A stretch of 8,822 nt of DNA from an uncultured Robinsoniella sp. (GTDB taxonomy: Bacteria > Bacillota > Clostridia > Lachnospirales > Lachnospiraceae): assembly GCA_900539655.1 (NCBI GenBank), contig UQCR01000179.1:1-8822 (forward strand). Direction: 5' to 3'. Positions 7,068 to 8,822 of the stretch are shown piece by piece. The notes below the pieces were generated by a model, which saw only the letters and a program-made list of their open reading frames with translations, was not told where the DNA came from and searched no databases. Every line of letters starts with the position of its first letter. Position 1 is the first letter of the stretch. The translations under genes were made by a program, and so were the position numbers.

Positions 7068-7072
7068 CCTCC
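7068..7072 (-). promoter_or_regulatory. Ribosome binding site deciding the ATPase start
   Basis: CCTCC on the + strand is GGAGG on the coding strand, five bases before the ATG at 7062. The longer candidate start at 7089 has no comparable site. Confidence 0.75.
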
Positions 7073-7080
7073 ATGTATAA

Positions 7081-7106
7081 CACAGGCACCTTTCATGCGT
7101 CCTGTG
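7081..7106 (-). other. Intercistronic hairpin upstream of the ATPase gene
   Basis: CACAGG (7081-7086) and CCTGTG (7101-7106) form a perfect outer stem. On the minus-strand RNA it can extend by a CGC/GTG stem after one bulged A. It ends nine bases upstream of the ATPase ribosome binding site. It may affect ATPase translation or mRNA processing between the binding protein and the importer core. Confidence 0.4.
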
Positions 7107-7127
7107 AAAATTAACTGTTTCTGTCAA

Positions 7128-7166
7128 GGCGGCTTTAAGCATATTTGAAATTTACTTTTCGCCGCC
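7128..7166 (-). other. GC-rich stem just after the solute-binding protein gene
   Basis: GGCGGC (7128-7133) pairs with GCCGCC (7161-7166) across a 27-base AT-rich loop, starting eight bases past the lipoprotein stop codon. No T-run follows, so a full terminator is unlikely. Such hairpins after binding-protein genes commonly protect the upstream mRNA, giving more binding protein than transporter; that role is inferred here. Confidence 0.4.
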
Positions 7167-7174
7167 GCAAATGA

Positions 7175-8443
7175 TTATTCCTTGTATGCATCCTTCAGGA
7201 AATCCGGTGCCGGTACATGATATACATCTTCGTATGCCTGAAGTATATTTGAGTGATCTACTCTTTTTGCCGGTACTGCCACATAAGCCGGCACTTCTTT
7301 TCCCAGCAGAGCATATGCCGCCATGTTGGCTTCTGCCACACCCTGATCATACGGAAGCTGTGCACCAAGCCCTAAAATTTTGCCAGCCGCTATCTCTTTT
7401 GCCACATTATTTCCCAAATCGATGGTAGCCAGGAGAATATCATCCCTGCCTGCGGCACGTAATGCCGACAGCACACCTTCACAAGGGATATCCCAGTGGG
7501 CAAAAATAGCCTGAATATCAGGATTCTGTGTCAGCATAGCATCTGCAACCACATCACAGCCATTTTCATCCTGGAATCCCATTTTGGATACAATCTCAAT
7601 ATTTGGATATTTTTCTTCCATGGTTTTCTCAAATGCTTCCAGTCTCTGATTTGTCACAAAAAAGTCCACATCATAATAGACAACTCCTATTTTTCCTTCT
7701 CCATTTAAAGCTTCTCCGATCAAATCTGCAGCAATTACTCCATTTCCGTAGTTATCTGCGGAAACACTTCCCACATAGTTTTCCCCTGCGCGAAAGCCTT
7801 TTGGCACATTATCCATAAATACCAGTTTCGTACCTGCATCCGCCACACGCTGGAATGCGTCTGCCGTTGCTGTTGCATCTGTAGGTATACTAACAAGGAC
7901 ATCCGGGTCTTTCGCCATGATAGTCTCGATATCAGCCACCTGTTGTTCTGCCGAGAAGTTAGCATCAGTTGTAGCAACAATTTCGATTCCAAGCTCTCCA
8001 AATCGCTCTGTCAAACCTTTTAGCTGAGAAGTAGACCAATCATTTCCGCCATAGTGGAAAGAAATGGCTGCCGTATATTTGCCCTCCTTCACTTTTGCAA
8101 TTTCTTCTTCCGTCAGCGTTAATTCTCCGGCCGGAGTGGCAGTCTCTCCGTTAGGTCCCGTAGAAAGAATTTCTCCGGTTCCGGAAACAGCACTTTCCTC
8201 CCCTTTATCTGAATTATCTGCTGCATCATTTTCCGTCCTGGCAAGTTCTGTGTCATCCTCTTTCGTCGTACTGAGGTCTGTTGCATCCGCTCCCGTCTTC
8301 GCGCTTTCTCCGTCATTCTTTTCCTGGGAGACAGTTTCATTACTCCCCTCTGTCGTTTGCACTGTATCGGTTGTCGTGCTGCAGGCTGCCAGAGAGCAAA
8401 CCATAACTGCTGATAATAATGCACTTAATATTTTTTTCTTCAT
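7175..8443 (-). CDS. Solute-binding lipoprotein of the sugar ABC transporter
   Basis: The extracytoplasmic receptor that delivers substrate to the permease, 422 residues. MKKKILSALLSAVMVCSLAAC is a lipoprotein signal with lipobox LAAC, making Cys21 the lipidated residue. Residues 22 to about 112 form a low-complexity linker rich in Ser, Thr, Glu, Asp and Asn, unusually long for this family. The ligand-binding fold (Peripla_BP_4-like, ribose/galactose class) begins at YTAAISFHYGG (from residue 123). Probable pocket residues lie in SFHYGGNDW, TDANF, IPTD, TNQR, ATIDLG and GAQLPYDQG. An in-frame GTG lies four codons upstream, but AGGTGG at 8452-8457 is eight bases before the ATG at 8443, which is chosen. 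The same domain reappears as the C-terminal half of the regulator at 1-1472. The gene follows the isomerase by 28 bases. Confidence 0.93.
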   Translation of the reverse strand: MKKKILSALLSAVMVCSLAACSTTTDTVQTTEGSNETVSQEKNDGESAKTGADATDLSTTKEDDTELARTENDAADNSDKGEESAVSGTGEILSTGPNGETATPAGELTLTEEEIAKVKEGKYTAAISFHYGGNDWSTSQLKGLTERFGELGIEIVATTDANFSAEQQVADIETIMAKDPDVLVSIPTDATATADAFQRVADAGTKLVFMDNVPKGFRAGENYVGSVSADNYGNGVIAADLIGEALNGEGKIGVVYYDVDFFVTNQRLEAFEKTMEEKYPNIEIVSKMGFQDENGCDVVADAMLTQNPDIQAIFAHWDIPCEGVLSALRAAGRDDILLATIDLGNNVAKEIAAGKILGLGAQLPYDQGVAEANMAAYALLGKEVPAYVAVPAKRVDHSNILQAYEDVYHVPAPDFLKDAYKE

Positions 8444-8451
8444 CTTATCTT

Positions 8452-8457
8452 CCACCT
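8452..8457 (-). promoter_or_regulatory. Ribosome binding site deciding the solute-binding protein start
   Basis: CCACCT on the + strand is AGGTGG on the coding strand, eight bases before the ATG at 8443. It overlaps the alternative GTG codon at 8455, which makes that start unlikely. Confidence 0.6.
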
Positions 8458-8471
8458 CGTATTTTCTCTGA

Positions 8472-8822
8472 TTACAGTAGTTTTCCTTTTAAATATTCAT
8501 AAGATGTTTCACAAGCTTCACTGGGATCTCCGGAATACCCGTCAATCTCAACGAGCCAGTCCCCTTCATACCCCTTTGCTAATAAATAAGAAATAATTTC
8601 TTCCAGATTAATAATTCCTTTTCCCAAGGGTACAAACTCACCCTCTGAATTCAGATCTTTTAAATGCACATATTTAATTCTGTCATAATACTGCTTTATC
8701 ATTTGCAGGGCATCCGATCCCCCTGCCACCAAATGTGCAATGTCCGGGCAGAAAGAAATATTGGTTAAAGAAAATAATTTATGTATCTGTTCCGGTTTCT
8801 CCGCCAGGGAACCTAAATGAGG
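8472..8822 (-). CDS. Sugar phosphate isomerase/epimerase, xylose isomerase-like TIM barrel (5' end missing)
   Basis: Only the last 116 residues are in the window; the frame is open through the window edge. It reads PHLGSLAEKPEQIHKLFSLTNISFCPDIAHL... and has the C-terminal half of an AP-endonuclease-2/IolE-type TIM barrel. Visible landmarks are PHLG, CPDIAH (metal-ligand Asp and His), a YVHLKDL strand (His of the HxKD motif), LGKGIINLEEII (the usual 'G.G..d...i' segment) and WLVEID with the terminal metal-binding Glu. Relatives include IolE, hexulose and tagaturonate epimerases, and 3-keto-glycoside epimerases of the YcjR type. It precedes the binding-protein gene by 28 bases on the same strand, so it is co-transcribed with the importer and the Gfo/Idh/MocA enzyme. 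The specific reaction cannot be told from this fragment; the operon promoter is off the window. Confidence 0.88.
   Translation of the reverse strand, partial: PHLGSLAEKPEQIHKLFSLTNISFCPDIAHLVAGGSDALQMIKQYYDRIKYVHLKDLNSEGEFVPLGKGIINLEEIISYLLAKGYEGDWLVEIDGYSGDPSEACETSYEYLKGKLL

Noticed and set aside
7099..7127. Possible internal promoter before the ATPase gene (TTGACA on the minus strand at 7122-7127)
   Set aside because: At 17 bases spacing the -10 position reads CAGGAC, and no TATAAT-like box fits nearby.
8064..8471. 135-codon plus-strand Ser/Val-rich open frame
   Set aside because: It is a shadow of the low-complexity linker of the solute-binding lipoprotein on the opposite strand.
1..8822. 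CRISPR array, tRNA, rRNA or riboswitch
   Set aside because: I saw no regularly spaced direct repeats, no tRNA-like cloverleaf with a CCA end or conserved T-loop, and no recognised riboswitch core on either strand.

Overview
The window looks like chromosome from a low-to-mid GC Firmicute, most likely a gut Clostridia/Lachnospiraceae member. The signs are AGGAGG-type ribosome binding sites, a lipoprotein-type solute-binding protein, an Rpn-family nuclease of the kind common in that group, and AT-rich spacers. The taxonomic call is inference, because no rRNA or marker gene is present.

Layout. (1) Bases 1-1472 (+) hold the 3' part of a LacI-type regulator whose DNA-binding end lies off the window; it carries a second, extra sugar-binding domain. 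(2) Bases 1473-1623 hold two inverted repeats between convergent genes. (3) Bases 1624-2589 (-) encode an Rpn-type (YhgA-like, PD-(D/E)XK) nuclease, with a recognisable promoter and a strong internal in-frame start that could make a 60-residue C-terminal product. (4) Bases 2932-3239 are a fold-back (MITE-like) element with long imperfect inverted repeats. (5) Bases 3264-3308 are a strong intrinsic terminator. (6) From 8822 down to 3386 (-) runs one operon: sugar phosphate isomerase/epimerase-like TIM barrel (5' end off the window), solute-binding lipoprotein, dual-domain ABC ATPase, ABC permease and Gfo/Idh/MocA oxidoreductase.

How the genes fit together. The operon is a complete RbsABC-type importer flanked by two sugar- or polyol-modifying enzymes, a TIM-barrel isomerase/epimerase and an NAD(P)-dependent dehydrogenase. 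This suggests uptake of a sugar, glycoside or cyclitol followed by oxidation and epimerisation. The substrate cannot be fixed from sequence. The extra C-terminal domain of the regulator is clearly homologous to the solute-binding protein of this same operon (about 44 of the first 95 aligned residues identical by hand), including pocket-like residues. The regulator therefore probably senses the ligand that the transporter imports.

The two observations most worth following up are the regulator with a captured binding-protein domain and the Rpn gene-within-a-gene. The nuclease gene and fold-back element sit as an accessory block between the regulator and the operon.
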